A stretch of DNA of 64,000 nt from Taenia hydatigena (taxonomy: Eukaryota > Platyhelminthes > Cestoda > Cyclophyllidea > Taeniidae), in contig JADWOT020000001.1 in the NCBI GenBank assembly GCA_036345935.2, positions 29,178,851 through 29,242,850 on the forward strand. The letters are read 5' to 3'. Under the pieces are notes generated by a model. That model did no database searches. It was not told the DNA's origin and saw nothing but the letters and a program-made list of their open reading frames with translations. Both the position numbers and the translations under genes were made by a program. This document shows, one piece after another, positions 49,109 through 60,912 of the stretch (positions within the stretch are counted from its first letter, which is position 1; every line of letters starts with the position of its first letter).

Positions 49109-49808
49109 ATGTTGTCGGAAGAAGGAGTGCTCTACGCTGTATTTCTGCTCGCGTATGTGAGCTTTGCACTGCTCAATTGGAGCAGTAGTGTACTGAACCT
49201 ACTCACATGGTCCTACATGTGGGCAATCGTTGGTATCGCTGAAACCCTTGTCGACTGTAAGTGTGTTCATTTTGCTAATAAATCTGCTGCCTTGTAGATG
49301 TGACAAGAAGAAAAGGCGAGGCGAAATAGCACCACCGGCGCTTAGTTGGTGTTGAGGCTAGACCCTGTGTGCGCCACCACCGAAGGCTGCCACCGGCCTC
49401 AGTGGACCAGGAGGCAACCAGTTATGCAATCTCTTCTCTTCGTGACGAGGAGATTGTACCGGCCACTGAGGCTGTGTGTCTAGGCACCGATCCAAGTGAG
49501 TCCCACACCCTTCTCTCCTTCCTCCTCCTCCTCTTCCAACTGGTCAAGTCACTTTGTAGGAGTTACATGGCGGCTCTGGATCAAGACATACTTCATGCTT
49601 TTGTGCTCAATCACTTGGTCCATAATTACTTGCAGGCTCAGCATACGTCATTCAGCTGACTTGCTTTCAATGTTTGGGCAGCTAGCAGTAGCATTAGCGC
49701 TATTTCCACTTTAAAGCACTTAATTTACAGGCATTATCCACGTCGATATGGTCTTGTTCCATCTTTTAGCTGAGCGCTGGTGGCGGGAGTGGAATGCTCA
49801 GCACCCCC
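49109..49808 (+). CDS. Putative multi-pass membrane protein exons
   Basis: 49,109-49,256 reads hydrophobic YAVFLLAYVSFALL and WAIVGIAETLVD and ends at a consensus GTAAGT. A frame through VDQEATSYAISSLRD ends at 49,495 with GTGAGT and joins 49,560 (acceptor TTGTAG) in frame, reading RLWIKTYFMLLCSI, to about 49,646. 49,731-49,808 (acceptor TTACAG, donor GTAAGC) reads VDMVLFHLLAERWWREWN. The four pieces together suggest at least three membrane segments. The joins to the first exon and around 49,646 are weak, and part of exon 1 overlaps a repeat shared with 47.97 kb. Family not recognised. Confidence 0.4.
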
Positions 49809-49834
49809 GTAAGCTCTCCGCATTCATGCGCTCT

Positions 49835-49865
49835 CCTCCTCTTCCTCCTCCTCCTCCTCATTTCT
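49835..49865 (+). repeat. CCT/TCC microsatellite
   Basis: (TCC)n-rich run in the intron after the 49,808 donor; a similar run lies at 51,170-51,190. Confidence 0.8.
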
Positions 49866-49929
49866 CATCCTTACCCTTCTTCTTTTTCACTTATTCTTTT
49901 AGGGCCACAACACCAACAAGACTTAATAC

Positions 49930-50900
49930 TGCCTCCTTTGTACTTCTTGTCAAGCTTGTTGCGCTGACTGATGCAGCATTGCTTTGTTACATCTGCTGTA
50001 CCCAAGCCATCAATGCGTCTGCACTCCATTAGGCCATGTTGATCGCACCTCCCACATTGTTGTCACATGCTTCTACCACTCGCTTCGCCTACATACGAAT
50101 AAGCATAAACACACTTTAGTGGCAAGCAGGCGCCTTCCTACGCGGCAGTTTGTGCACGGCTTTTTCGTGTCCTCCAGTAGGCGGACGTTAGGAGCGCACA
50201 CGTGCACTACTGAAATAACAAAAGTAGCACTACACCACATGGACCTCTGATGCCTCCTATGGCTGACAATCGTCTCCTTCACATAGGTGTTTTTCATACA
50301 TCGCACCACGACTTCATGATGGCAGTGAAGCGCTATTATGCCAAGTTCACCAGATCTTTGATAGAGTTCTCTGCATAAAGAGGAGGGAGAGGAAGGTAAC
50401 TCACAAGAACCTCCGTAATAATCATTTCAAGTAATGTGGTAAGGGTATCCGGATCGGCGGTGACGCTGGAAGCACAAGAGGAGTTGATGTGATGCCACAG
50501 ATGGGATCGTTAAGAGCACAATTGTCCAAGTGTTTCATTAGCTAGTTCGACGTTGCCCCGTGTTCGAGACTGTTACTTGAGAGGCACGTGGATAGGCGTT
50601 GCATGTAAAGTCCATGCCCTGCTGCAGTAGCCCCACCACGCTCTCCTCTGCTACTGCCCTTGACTGCTGCTACTGCTGCTCACTGGTTTCACCTAGCAGA
50701 TGCGATTAAAGCAAATCAGATTCAAAAGATTCAAAACCAAATACGACTCATGACTCATCGCGGTGAATCTTGAGGCAAATAAAGGGATGTCGTATCACAT
50801 TTAGTTACAAGGTCAGTGGAAGGTATTGAGTAAAGTGGAAGAGAAAAAGCACCATCATTTCATTAAACGAGGAATGCAAAGTTCTGCAAGTTATCTAGAA
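49930..50900 (+). repeat. Duplicated block shared with 16.48-17.27 kb, right copy
   Basis: Same order of anchors as the left copy. It holds an extra CTGCTACTGC-like stretch near 50,640-50,685. The left part includes an open frame reading a hydrophobic segment (SFVLLVKLVALTDAALL), which is broken in the left copy. Confidence 0.8.
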
Positions 50901-51099
50901 TTTATGTAAAGGCCAGTAGAGGATGAAGCATCTTTGGAACTTAGCCACTTATGTGACTCACTAGTGGCATGTTCTTCCTAACTCTGACCAACTAGTCATC
51001 CACCTTGATCCACCAAGTCCACCCATTCATCCACTTGAATGACGTCTTGGTTAGTCACTTGTGGATCCACTCGTGAGCTCATCACCTCTACGTCCACTC

Positions 51100-51500
51100 A
51101 TTAATTTAGCAATTATCCAACCAGACAACCAAGTGTCCACCGCGTCGACACCCATCCATCAGTTCATCCCTCCTCCTCCTCCTCCTCCTAAGCCGTCCAA
51201 GGGTGTCAGCGACTACCTTTAACCCACACTTAATTCGCCTCTTCAGATGTAGACATCTATATGCCCAGTCCCACTGTTCCTCAATTCACAACCCTCACTT
51301 CTGTGCAGCTCACAACTTCACCACTCTCCACTTCTTCCCCTCGCCTACACCTTCACAAATCCAAGTCTTCTTCCTTCCTTCCTTCCTTTTGTTCCTTCCT
51401 TCCATCCATCTATCTATCTAATTTGATTACACGTCACACATCCCTCAATACCGTAGCTTCCTATGAGCATACATATCTTCATTAAAACTTCCTCTTCTTC
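51100..51500 (+). repeat. Low-complexity polypyrimidine stretch
   Basis: (CCT)n at about 51,170, then TTCCTTCC repeats and CCATCTATCT at 51,372-51,420. Open frames here are composition artefacts. Confidence 0.7.
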
Positions 51501-51842
51501 TTTGTCTTAGAAAAGGAAAGAGGCTCCTCAGATTCTTCACCCTCCTCCCACAGCCAACTAACAACGACTCTTGATCATCGCAGTGCAAACGCATACAACA
51601 CATACACAAACACAGTACGAAACAAGCACTGCAGCATACTTACAACACATCACATGCAGCCACTACCCACAAGCAACACAAACAAATCACCCAACCAGTC
51701 AGTTCTCTCCTCCAAATAATAATGACAAGAAAAATTGGTTGTCCTTCATCACCTTTAGCACTTTCAACGCAAACAATCCTATCGCTAGGCAGCACATCCC
51801 ATGCCCATGTGGCCTAAGTAAGAACATCGAGAACTTTCAATC

Positions 51843-52729
51843 ATGTTACTCTTGCGGCAAATCAAAGTCATCATGCGCGTAGTAGACATTGAAGGAGCCG
51901 AGGAAGACTTCCTTCTGAGCATCCTCATCTGCGTGTACAGGTACATGCAGATGAGCGAAGCTCGTCGGAGCTGTCTGTGTGCAGCTCCAAGTGTTCAATC
52001 TGCTGGTAAGTGTGCGATTGAGCGGCGTCAGCGTCACTATTAACATTGTGTGATTCAGGGGAGGGCGAGCTGGTCGTGATTGAGGAGGCGGAGCCAGCAC
52101 AGCCAACGCAGCCATCGGAGTCAACGGAGCCGGAGGAGCTCGCGGAGGAGGAGGAGACGCTAATGCCATCATCGCCGTCTCAAGCATCGCTGGCCTCACC
52201 CATCCTGTCCCAGTCCCCCCCATCTCAGTCCTCTATATCCTCCAGTACGTTGCGTGAACATGGTCTATCTCATCCTTCGTTTCTCATGTCTACTCCCTCC
52301 ACGCATTCATTTTATGCCTTCATTCATTCATTGAGGAGACTCACTCTCTAACCAATTCGGTGTGGTGAACCACTTCTTCTTCCCTTCACGTAGGCTTAGA
52401 GGTGAACTACGAAGTGGAGGACTTGCTCATTCCTCACCAGGACCGTGAGGGGCAGGCGCAGGCGCAGGGAGAAGGGTCAGCTATGTCACCCACCACCAGT
52501 AGCATGGCCTCCTCCCACTACCTCAGCGCCTCCTCACCCAACCACGTGGTTGGTGCCTCTTGGGGAGGTGGCGACAATGATACGGTGCAGTCAATGCAAG
52601 CACCCGCCGCACACGGATCGTCATCATCGGTTGTCCGTCTCGAGGGTAGGCAGGAGTCGGCGGCGGCCAACACTCTTCCACCAATCCTCCCATCCACTCA
52701 CGAAATCGTTAGTCCAGACAGCACGACGG
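51843..52729 (+). CDS. Three-exon segment of a Ser/Pro/acidic-rich protein, unidentified
   Basis: Exons: about 51,873-52,005 (donor GTAAGT), 52,059-52,244 (acceptor ATTCAG, donor GTACGT), 52,394-52,729 (acceptor CACGTAG, donor GTGAGT); introns 53 and 149 bp. Frame is kept throughout. Blocks: GAEEDFLLSILICVY, SCLCAAPSVQ, EPEELAEEEE, SPSQASLASP, VNYEVEDLLIP, then Ser/Ala/Gly-rich sequence. Mostly disordered by composition, GC-rich codons. Could be the C-terminal half of a regulatory or nuclear protein whose earlier exons lie at 45.9-51.8 kb. Its end lies beyond 52,729, where repeat sequence starts. Confidence 0.5.
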
Positions 52730-52754
52730 GTGAGTGAACACCACCTACCAAGCC

Positions 52755-53475
52755 TGCAGTTGAAAAGTAACCGTCAATAGCCACATTAAGAGGTATTTGC
52801 GTCTACTCTAACAAGTATGTGTATAAAGGAAACAAATCGGCATTTAAAGTACCTCACGACAACTAGCTAACTAAAAATAATAACAATATACTTGATACTT
52901 ACTGGCTTCCCAACTTTTGGCAGCAGATAAAGGCGCATTAATCCAGAAAATGTATCCTCGAAAACACGTACTACTTACGCAAGCCGCGCACAAATCCGCC
53001 TAATCAGTTCAATGTTCGTCCGGTAAAACAAACAAGCTTTAAATTTTATGTATTTTGATGGAACCATAATCACGACAAATGCCAACAGTTTCGACTTTCG
53101 CGTATAATTTGAGTAGCGAACGTACTAATGGCAATTTATAAAGCGCGCTAAATGAGAAAGTTGTTAATATTTCTATATCAGTAACATAAATGCATAATAG
53201 TGATGCTGTTAGGTTCGCCAGCAAATCGTGAAAGTGGTTCAAACGACAGCGAGGAATGTCATTCTGTCAATTAGTTGTGCACGTCAATTTACTTCAAGCA
53301 TGTTTTGTAGCAAAGTTCACATTCAAAACGAATAGACGCGTTGCTCAATTGGAGCAATGGACTGACCTTACTCACATTGACTTGCAGGCGTCGTTTACGT
53401 TCACAAAAGATGAACACTCGTACAACATCCCGCCTAACATCTTGTTGGTTGGTGGGGTGTAAGCTACGTTTTCAG
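52755..53475 (+). repeat. Block shared with 47.44-48.14 kb, right copy
   Basis: Collinear with the left copy, carrying an insertion of about 100 bp near 52,870-52,970. It begins 25 bp after the last exon donor of the gene at 51.84-52.73 kb. Confidence 0.88.
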
Positions 53476-53859
53476 ATGGCAGCAAACATGACGTCGGCGT
53501 TTAACGATGAGGAGCGTCCGTCTTCCCACTTTCCCAAGGCTTGAACGATGAGTTGGTGACGCTAAAAAGGCATCATCTATTTCAATCAAGCATGCACAAA
53601 TACATTGCATTTACAGGTCACTCAACCCGAAACGATAACAGCAATAGCAACAACAACAGCATCAACGGCGACAACAACAAAGACAACAAGAAGAGAGTGA
53701 GAGCGGCACGCGTTGGATGCTGTTGCGAAGGCGTCCTCTCCACTGCAAAGGCAAAAGGCGTATTGAGGAGGAAAAGGGTGGGTGAGGGAAGGGAGAGAAC
53801 GGAGGAAAGAGAGGAGAGTGTGGACGAATTGCAGTCGCGTGGGCATTGCCTAATCGCGT

Positions 53860-54115
53860 TGATTGTTTTACTGCAAAACACTGCTTTGGATTGAGTACGA
53901 TTGCTTTGGCTGTTTCCAAGGAGTTTGTTATTTTAGTAGAAATGAGTTTTGATGAATGAGGTCCAATTCGATGAAGGGACTTGTGACTTGGGTAAAGTAA
54001 ACGCAAAAGTCTCATAATGTGGCTGTTAGGACGTTTTGTTTTCCAACTACGATGCCTACTCACGTACACTTTTTGCAGTGCGACACTTGAAGCGATAAGT
54101 TAAGATTGTTTCGGC
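53860..54115 (-). repeat. Inverted pair with 46.87-47.15 kb
   Basis: See the entry at 46,870; this copy is the reverse orientation. Confidence 0.85.
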
Positions 54116-54191
54116 GAATTGCAGGCCTACACTTCCCACTCTATGAGTACACGGCTGTAGACTCTGACCTCTCTTCTCCCCATTCGTGTAG

Positions 54192-54275
54192 ATCATCTCA
54201 TCGTAGCTCTTTGGCTTTTACATTCCTTCTCTGCCCTGGTCGCATTAATCTTGGACATGCTGATTTACACGGGCA
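54192..54275 (+). CDS. Transmembrane exon, unidentified
   Basis: Acceptor TTCGTGTAG and donor GTAAGG bound an 84-nt frame reading HLIVALWLLHSF and ALVALILDMLIYTG, one hydrophobic helix. Adjacent exons not fixed; a frame just upstream (FPLYEYTAVDSD) may belong to it. Confidence 0.35.
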
Positions 54276-54449
54276 GTAAGGCTTGCTCGACTTGCAAATG
54301 AATTAGCCAAATTTTCGTCCTTTGTTAACTCCTGTTCTCTAACAAATGCATCGAGGTGTGTGGCATTCTCAACTTTCTTCGCCTCGAAACGAGTGAGTGA
54401 GAGCGGGCAGAGTGAGTCTGCTTCTTAATCGAAGGCAGGTGGAGACAGT

Positions 54450-54730
54450 TCCACATTAAGATGTGTGTTCGTTGAACACTTCTCGGTCAGCATTGAGAAC
54501 TACTTAGTTTAGTACATATATATAGGAAATGTGCCGAAGTGAAAAAGTGGCTGTGGAGGTGGTTAATCCAACCATTCTGATCAGCAGAGCTGCGCGTGTG
54601 CGTGCACCTCGGCCTCCACGCAGCAGCACTTATCACAGAGGCAACAACGAAGCAGTGATATCGCCGAGCCTTCTCTTAACGTCCTCCATCCTCATCAACC
54701 CATCTCGTTACTCATGCAACTGGTAATGGA
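54450..54730 (+). repeat. SINE-like dispersed repeat, long plus copy
   Basis: Best plus-sense representative: GTGTTCGTTGAACACTTCTC, ATTGAGAACTACTTAG, GTGCCGAAGTG, then CAGCAGCACTTATCACAGAG and CATCTCGTTACTCATG. The other long copy is 19,360-19,020. Confidence 0.7.
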
Positions 54731-55189
54731 AAATGTCGCCTATCTGTGCTCAAGCTGCTGGTTCTGGGAAAGCGATGGCTAAGAAGGAATAGATGAATGT
54801 CGAATCCGTTGCAACATGTCAGAAAACCGGCCACTGAAAGCTTTTACCAATCAAACAAACTCAAGACGTAACCAAAGCAGTGATTTTGTTTTTCCTTACT
54901 AAGCGCAGCCTCTTGACCAGGTCGAGTTAATGACAGCACGCCTACATACCACAGAATTTAAGTCTAGCTGAATGGACGCACTCAAATTTTCGCTGCAGCT
55001 GCTTCTCCACCGGAGTGAACTTGAGCATCTGCGCGCAGACGATGTCGAGAAAAGTGATTAGGCAGAAAAAAGCAACGCGCCACCGTCATTTTACCGAACG
55101 AATCAGTGACCAAAGAAATAGAATCTCGTGCTCTCTCATGCGTTGCTTGAACTGAGAGGCAGGTCTATTCTAATAAATTATTATTGCAT

Positions 55190-55385
55190 AAACATTGTCG
55201 GCAGTCAGTACATCCTGCTCAAATTCGCTCTGTGTGAGAAACGGCTGCCACAAAACTTGGGCGTGGCTATTCAGCTAGCCCGCAATTCTGAGGTGAATGG
55301 ACGTGAGCAATGCGGGTTGAGGTTGACCTTTCTGCCCTTTGTGCTGCCTGTAGACCTCAACCTGATGATGAAACAATGCCTAATA
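55190..55385 (+). repeat. LPQKLNVA-type repeat, plus copy
   Basis: Reads ILLKFALCEKRLPQNL, GVAIQLAR and LTFLPFVLPVDLNL. Same frame and spacing as 58,720-58,880, although the DNA has diverged. Confidence 0.6.
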
Positions 55386-55794
55386 AGAAAACACTAAGTT
55401 AATGCCTTTTATTACGCCTTGAGTTTGTTGGGTCGGTAACAGCTTTAGGTGGTCGATTCTTAGAAAGCCATGTTTGATGACAGTTCGGCAGCCAGAGACG
55501 TGCTCGACGAACGCTTCTCGGCTAACTTGAAGGACTAATTAGTCGGGCATTCATAATACAAACGTGTCGACCTGACGAAGCGGCTAGATATCCGTCCTCA
55601 CTAATGATGATTTGATCCCTCAGATCGTGGAATTCGGCGGAGTGTTGCAGCAGCATTACTCACAGAGACAGCGAAGGTGGAGCAACAACACCGGTCCTCC
55701 TCCAAACGTGCTTAATCCTCACCACCTCACCTCGTTACTCATATCACCGGTGATGGATACTGATACCTACCTGCATCCAATCTACTCGTTTTTA

Positions 55795-57070
55795 GTGAAT
55801 GAGTGCCAAGTAAGGGAAGACGAGCTCCGTACCTTTACACACCTTTGCGAATGTAGCGACGCACAGCTGCTGACATTGCAACAGCATCACACTTCATGGG
55901 AACCACCTCTCAGTCAATGTGGATCGAGATCGTTCACATGTGATGTCTGCAGTCATGTTGCATCTCCTTCCATTCAGCATTCATTGGTGGTCCCATCACT
56001 AAACAAGTGATGCCTGCACAACTTGCCTGCTTGGACAGTCAGGAGCGTGTCACCCGTTAGCCGCTACCGCTAAGGTTCCCTTTGCAATGTGATCGAGATA
56101 CGACACCCGTCTATTGTTCCCTTGGTTCCAGAGCAGATTACAGCCTTGGAAAGTTTTGGAACTCGATGAACTTTGCCCTTACAATCACTTAGTGAATTTC
56201 ACCACTTCATGTCGACGCATACAATTCTTGCATCAGTGGTATACTTGGAAGTGTCCATTCGACTCTAGCGAGCTCCCGTGGACTTCGCAGTCTTAAGGAT
56301 CCACCAGGCAAAGAAGAGACAGAAGAGAGCCACTATAATAAACTCTCGTTCAACCCACTGCTCGTCAACAGAGAAAGTTCGAACTTTTGTCTGCAAGAAT
56401 CCTGTATGGTGTGTATTTTAGCAATGTCTTAAGTGGCATAGACCGCATTACTTGAAAGGGAATTCCTTAGGTGTAAGAATGTAGCTTTCGTCTCTCCTTG
56501 TTGATCTCTACACCCTTGGAATGAGCGGAGTGGGAGTAGATAGCCCACACATTCCATGATTTGCGTCAAGCACACTCAGGTGACTGCTTTGGTGATTTGG
56601 CGATGACTCTGTTGGTGGGTGAATTAGTCTGCACAGCCTTCTTCTGCACGTACCTGGCCTTTGCACTGGTGAGTTGCTGCCGCAATGCAGTCTACACAGT
56701 GGCATGGTGACAATACGTGCATTACTGTGAATTTAAAATAACTCAGATACTGTTTTTTGTTCCTTTTTTGCTGCTGGTCGCTCGTGCTTCTTACCTCCTA
56801 TCCTCCTTCACTCTGGCATAGTTGCATGATTTAAATAAAGGTTTGGACGCACGAAGTGCTCATTTTTATTCCTCATTATCAGAAGCATCGGGGTAAGGGA
56901 TTGGAATTAGCAATGGTACTTTGGAAGTGAGTAGGTGTAGGTGTTGGAGGTGGTGGTCAGGATTAATCGAATAAGTGAGAAAAGGAACACTAAGTGGTAC
57001 GTGCATTCAACTAGAATCACCAATATGCACAACAGCTGTCTCCTCTCAAGTTTACCTAGCTTCTTGGCAT
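55795..57070. other. No gene assigned
   Basis: Frame 55,612-56,010 overlaps a SINE-like copy. Nothing else supportable. 56,900-57,020 resembles 59,610-59,740. Confidence 0.35.
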
Positions 57071-57959
57071 CGAACCGTCGTCGAGGCAGGTGATGTCACC
57101 TGCTTTGAGGTACGAATGACTTATCTTGATGTCCCCCCACCAAGATTGGCAATGCTGATCAACTTGAGATCGCGTTTTATCCGCACAACGGGGTGATCTG
57201 CACCGACTTGCTGGTGCTTCGAATCCTAATGCTGCAATGAGCTGGACTCCACTTTGACTTGTGTGGTATATCGTAAAGAGAGACCGTCCAACATTTAATT
57301 TGAACACTTCAACCCTCAAAGTGCTCTGACATTTGACTGCTTTGGTCCTTGTATAAGGTCACAGAAATGATATCAATGGCAAGTTAAGCTGCGGTGATTG
57401 ACCAGGCATCAAATCTGCATGAATGTCAGGAAGGAGTTGGACGAGGTTGAAGTCATTTAGCATTGCCGTCACTTGTTGAATTTTCCACCTAAAACCAACT
57501 CAAGTGGCTCGCTTACATCTTATGTTGCGCTTGCTGCTCGAAACCGGCAAGTGGATGTGCAGTTTGCGCTCTCCACGTGACTTGGAGTAAACTTTCTGAC
57601 GCAGTAATGAGGCTTCCTGCAGTAGTCATCATTTGGACTTAGAGTAGCACTGACGAGAACGACATTCTTTGATTGCTGACAGCCAATCTTACAATCCAGC
57701 GTCAAGAAATTCACTCCAAAACGCTTTATTCTTACTATAAACGGCTTGTCTAAATGTGAGAAAAGGAGACTATGGAACATACTGTATCGGCCGTTTAATG
57801 AAGCCATTTCCACGCCACGATTGGAGCTGTTGGTTTGATGGATAAGTTGCTGATCGCCTATACAGGTATTCAACTAGTTGGCTAGCAGATTGTTGTAAAT
57901 CTAATGCATCCACTGCATAGTCAAGCTAAGCGGCTGATCAATTTTGGATCCACAGTCAC

Positions 57960-58160
57960 ATCCAACAAGTGGTTCATTGTGGACACCTCCAAACAATCGG
58001 ACTGCAGGTCTGTCTACGCAACCCTGTAACGCAGGCAGCGTGGCATAGCTGCCACCGCTTCACCGTGCCAAGGGGTAAGCCTCATCAAAGCTGTTCTTCA
58101 TTCGAATGGATGGATGGTCGGTCAAGTGAATGGTTCGACTGCTTAATCACTCAACAACTG
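57960..58160 (+). repeat. Repeat shared with 61.02-61.21 kb
   Basis: CTGATCAATTT, TCCAAC, GTGGACACC/ATGGACACC, GTCTGTCTACGCA/GTCTGTTTATGCA and GGTCGGTC..TGGTTCGACTGC/GGTTAGGTGG..TGGTTCAACTGC recur in order. The left copy reads NKWFIVDTSKQSDC before a TAA. Confidence 0.65.
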
Positions 58161-58557
58161 GCACAACAGCGAAGACGAGCCATCCAGCCACTCAGTGGCA
58201 CAGCCTCGCTCCTTAACTGCCCTAACGAACCTTCCAGTCCATTAGTCCTTTTAACTATCCACCCCGATTGTATTCCACATTGTACTCTAAATCCAACAGC
58301 CAATGCTCTGTCCTCTTTTCAACAGGCGCATTACAAGGAACAAATGGAGACAGTTCTCTTCCTGCCGAATTCACTAGAGGCGACAACAAACACGGATGAG
58401 GTTACTGTCCAAAAGAGAGGCAGGGTAGAAGCATAGAAGACAAAGTCGTCTTTAAAGGAGGATCCAGTGTGCATAAAAATCGGCATTGGTGCGAGTATTT
58501 TGCTTCACTGTAGCAAAAGATCCAAGGTCAGCACTAGAAGGTACTGACTGCTGACAA

Positions 58558-58896
58558 ATGTTATGCATCAGTTACTTATTTGAATGGGCCTGCCTCTTGG
58601 CTTGGGCAGCGCAGGATACAGTGCGCGATTTCATTTCTCCGACCGCTAATCCGTTCGGTGGTGGGACAACAACTCTTCGTTTCTGCCATCTGATCACCAT
58701 GCCCGACATTCGCTTCTTACAGATGTCCATATTCACTTGGGGCGAGGACTGGCTGCCACAAAAGTTGAATGTAGCCATTCAGCTGGTTCGATTTTCTGTG
58801 GTGGGTGAACATGCACAATGTGGATGGTGGTTGACCTTCCTGCCCTCCGTATTGTCGGTGGACCTTAACTTGCATGGTAAGGAAAGGCAAAGTTGA
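58558..58896 (+). CDS. LPQKLNVA-type repeat, best open copy
   Basis: Open for 113 codons: RFLQMSIFTWGEDWLPQ, KLNVAIQLVRF, WWLTFLPSVLSVDLNLHG, then a GTAAGG donor-like site. Copies elsewhere (55.2 kb; minus 18.1 and 23.4 kb) keep the same frame over LPQKLNVA. It may be a mobile-element coding relic or an exon copied with flanking repeats; no family recognised. Confidence 0.4.
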   Translation: MLCISYLFEWACLLAWAAQDTVRDFISPTANPFGGGTTTLRFCHLITMPDIRFLQMSIFTWGEDWLPQKLNVAIQLVRFSVVGEHAQCGWWLTFLPSVLSVDLNLHGKERQS

Positions 58897-59089
58897 TGTT
58901 TCTTGCTAGTCTTGAGTTTGTTGGTCGATTTTCTGGCAGGCCTTTAAATTTGTGAACATTATTTAAAGTTGCATCTGGAAACGCGCTGTTTGAATTAGGG
59001 ATGGGAACTGATACAATGAGTCATTTAAGTAGCTAATTTTACCTGCTGATTCTCGAAGATGGACTATAAGGCCTAATATTCGTTATCCT

Positions 59090-59223
59090 TCCTCGCCTGC
59101 CTTGAGGAGAGGCATGCTTGGCTGACCATGGAGTAGTGTCAATACCTGCTCAACCAAAGCACGCGCAGTCGGCTTACCCAGGAGGAAGAAGAGGACTTGC
59201 TAATCGCATCACATGACGATGAA
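59090..59223 (+). other. Possible exon with one in-frame TAG
   Basis: The frame reads CLEERHAWLTME, TAG, CQYLLNQSTRSRL, TQEEEEDLLIAS, HDDE and ends exactly at a GTAAGC donor (59,224). The 36.83-kb copy has Glu (GAG) at the TAG position (EECQ). After the donor at least two frames look protein-like, so the continuation is unclear. Confidence 0.35.
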
Positions 59224-60739
59224 GTAAGCAAACGTTCAAGTCCCTTTATCCATGACTGTGGCAGTTGCGTTACCTGAATGGGATCGTGCTGTGGAAGGCG
59301 ACACAACATCCATCATTCCGGCTTTCGCTAAAAAGGCGTTGTCTGAGAGGGACCTAGACCTTGTCAACCAGTAAATTGGTCTCGTCAAGTATGCTGAAAG
59401 CACGCGCATTGGTTGCACCACCTGAGACCGTACGATTTGAGACTGTGGCTTTGATTTTTATGCAGAAGTGGTGTTGAATTGTTCGCTATGCAGTGCAGAG
59501 AAGTGTGGTGGCCAGTTTGACATCGGTTGGTAAGAGAAGGGGGAAGGTGATTAACAAGTCCGGTTGATTAGGTGTCAATCAAACGTGTGTGGACGACATC
59601 GAAGAAGAAGTAGGCAAAACTAACTCCCTTAATCTGTAGGAGATGATCAGAATTATTCGAATAAGTAAACGATTGAAACAACAAGTGGGTGTGGATACAG
59701 TCTTTCAAATACTTTCTAGCAATCACAACATCAGCATCTCAGGATCTGTCAATTGTGATGGGTGGTGTATAGCCATGGAGGGGATAAGGGGAATATGAGC
59801 AGTTTATAGACTCGAGTGGTCTTGGTTTTGCAACAAACGCAATTTCGTGGGTTGTGGTAGGGCGCTACTACTCGGATGGATGGTGCCACACAATCTAGCG
59901 TTGGTGGATGTATCCAAAAAGCTCATGTGAAAAAGTGGAAGAAAAAGGCTCAAAGTTATGCACCCTAAGCAGAGGGTCACATAAGCACAGTAGACTGCTC
60001 TTGAACACCTGTTTGGTTAGTGGGGTGTGAGTTGGATCTAGAGTTTCCAATTGTCAATGGCGGTGCCTGCACATTCTAGTGGACGTACACGTGGTGGCAC
60101 AGTTGCTTCAACAATGTCCAAACGGACGTCACTCACGCAGCTTAAATAAAAGCCTTTAAACGAAAATTGGGGGATTTTTTCTAAGCAACAGTCGACACCT
60201 CTCCTTGATTGGCTGATGCTTTAGCAACATCTAGAGAACAATTAGTGTAATGCCTGAGTTGACTGTAATGTAAGCAAGGCAGCTGACAGGCTCACAAGTG
60301 GGTGCAGCACCAGCCCGACAGCTAAGAGTAAGTGAGGCTGTCTCTCGAACCAATAGATTCGCTTTCCACACTGGTCTTACCATCGATAGCAAGCCTGAAC
60401 CATTTGACATTTAAAAGGGCATTTGTGCCATTGTCACATTGGTGCTCGGAATTCATTTCAGTGGCTGTTTACCACTAACAGCAAAGTTGGGTTCGTTGGA
60501 TTCCTAAACAGCCTGCCAGCCCACAAACTTGCATGGACAGCGCCGTCAGTGAAGCACCTGCAGCAATGCCAATCACTGTGACCACGACAATGCAGCAGGT
60601 GCAACAACAACGCTACTCGTCACCTCTCTAGTGGCCTTCTTCGATCCAGACAGGGATGCGACCTCGCAGCCCCAGTGTTCACAATCGCCATTGCCTTCAC
60701 TGGCATTGTAGTGAAACACTCGATTTTGCAACTCGCTTA

Positions 60740-60912
60740 GCCGGAAACGCCAATGTTGTTTCTGCACTTGGGTTACGCCAACCTCAAAGACCTACAGAAC
60801 CATGTTCGTGGATGTTGCCTCCACAGTGGTCCTGGAGACACCACTGACAGTGTCATTCCACCGGAGAATGAATCCATTGACATGGAAGGAGCGAACCCAC
60901 TTCTGCCTACAC
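60740..60912 (+). CDS. Possible terminal exon, unidentified
   Basis: After an acceptor-like CGCTTAG the frame reads MLFLHLGYANLKDL, NHVRGCCLH, TTDSVIPPENESIDM and ends at TAA (60,910-60,912), or at an overlapping GTAATC donor. Upstream an open frame reads hydrophobic APVFTIAIAFTGIVV. A broken copy lies at 3,500-3,645. Confidence 0.35.

Noticed and set aside
47440..53475. Direct repeat pair as LTRs of a retroelement
   Set aside because: The intervening 4.6 kb has no gag or pol frame, partial copies occur elsewhere, and host-like exons lie between.
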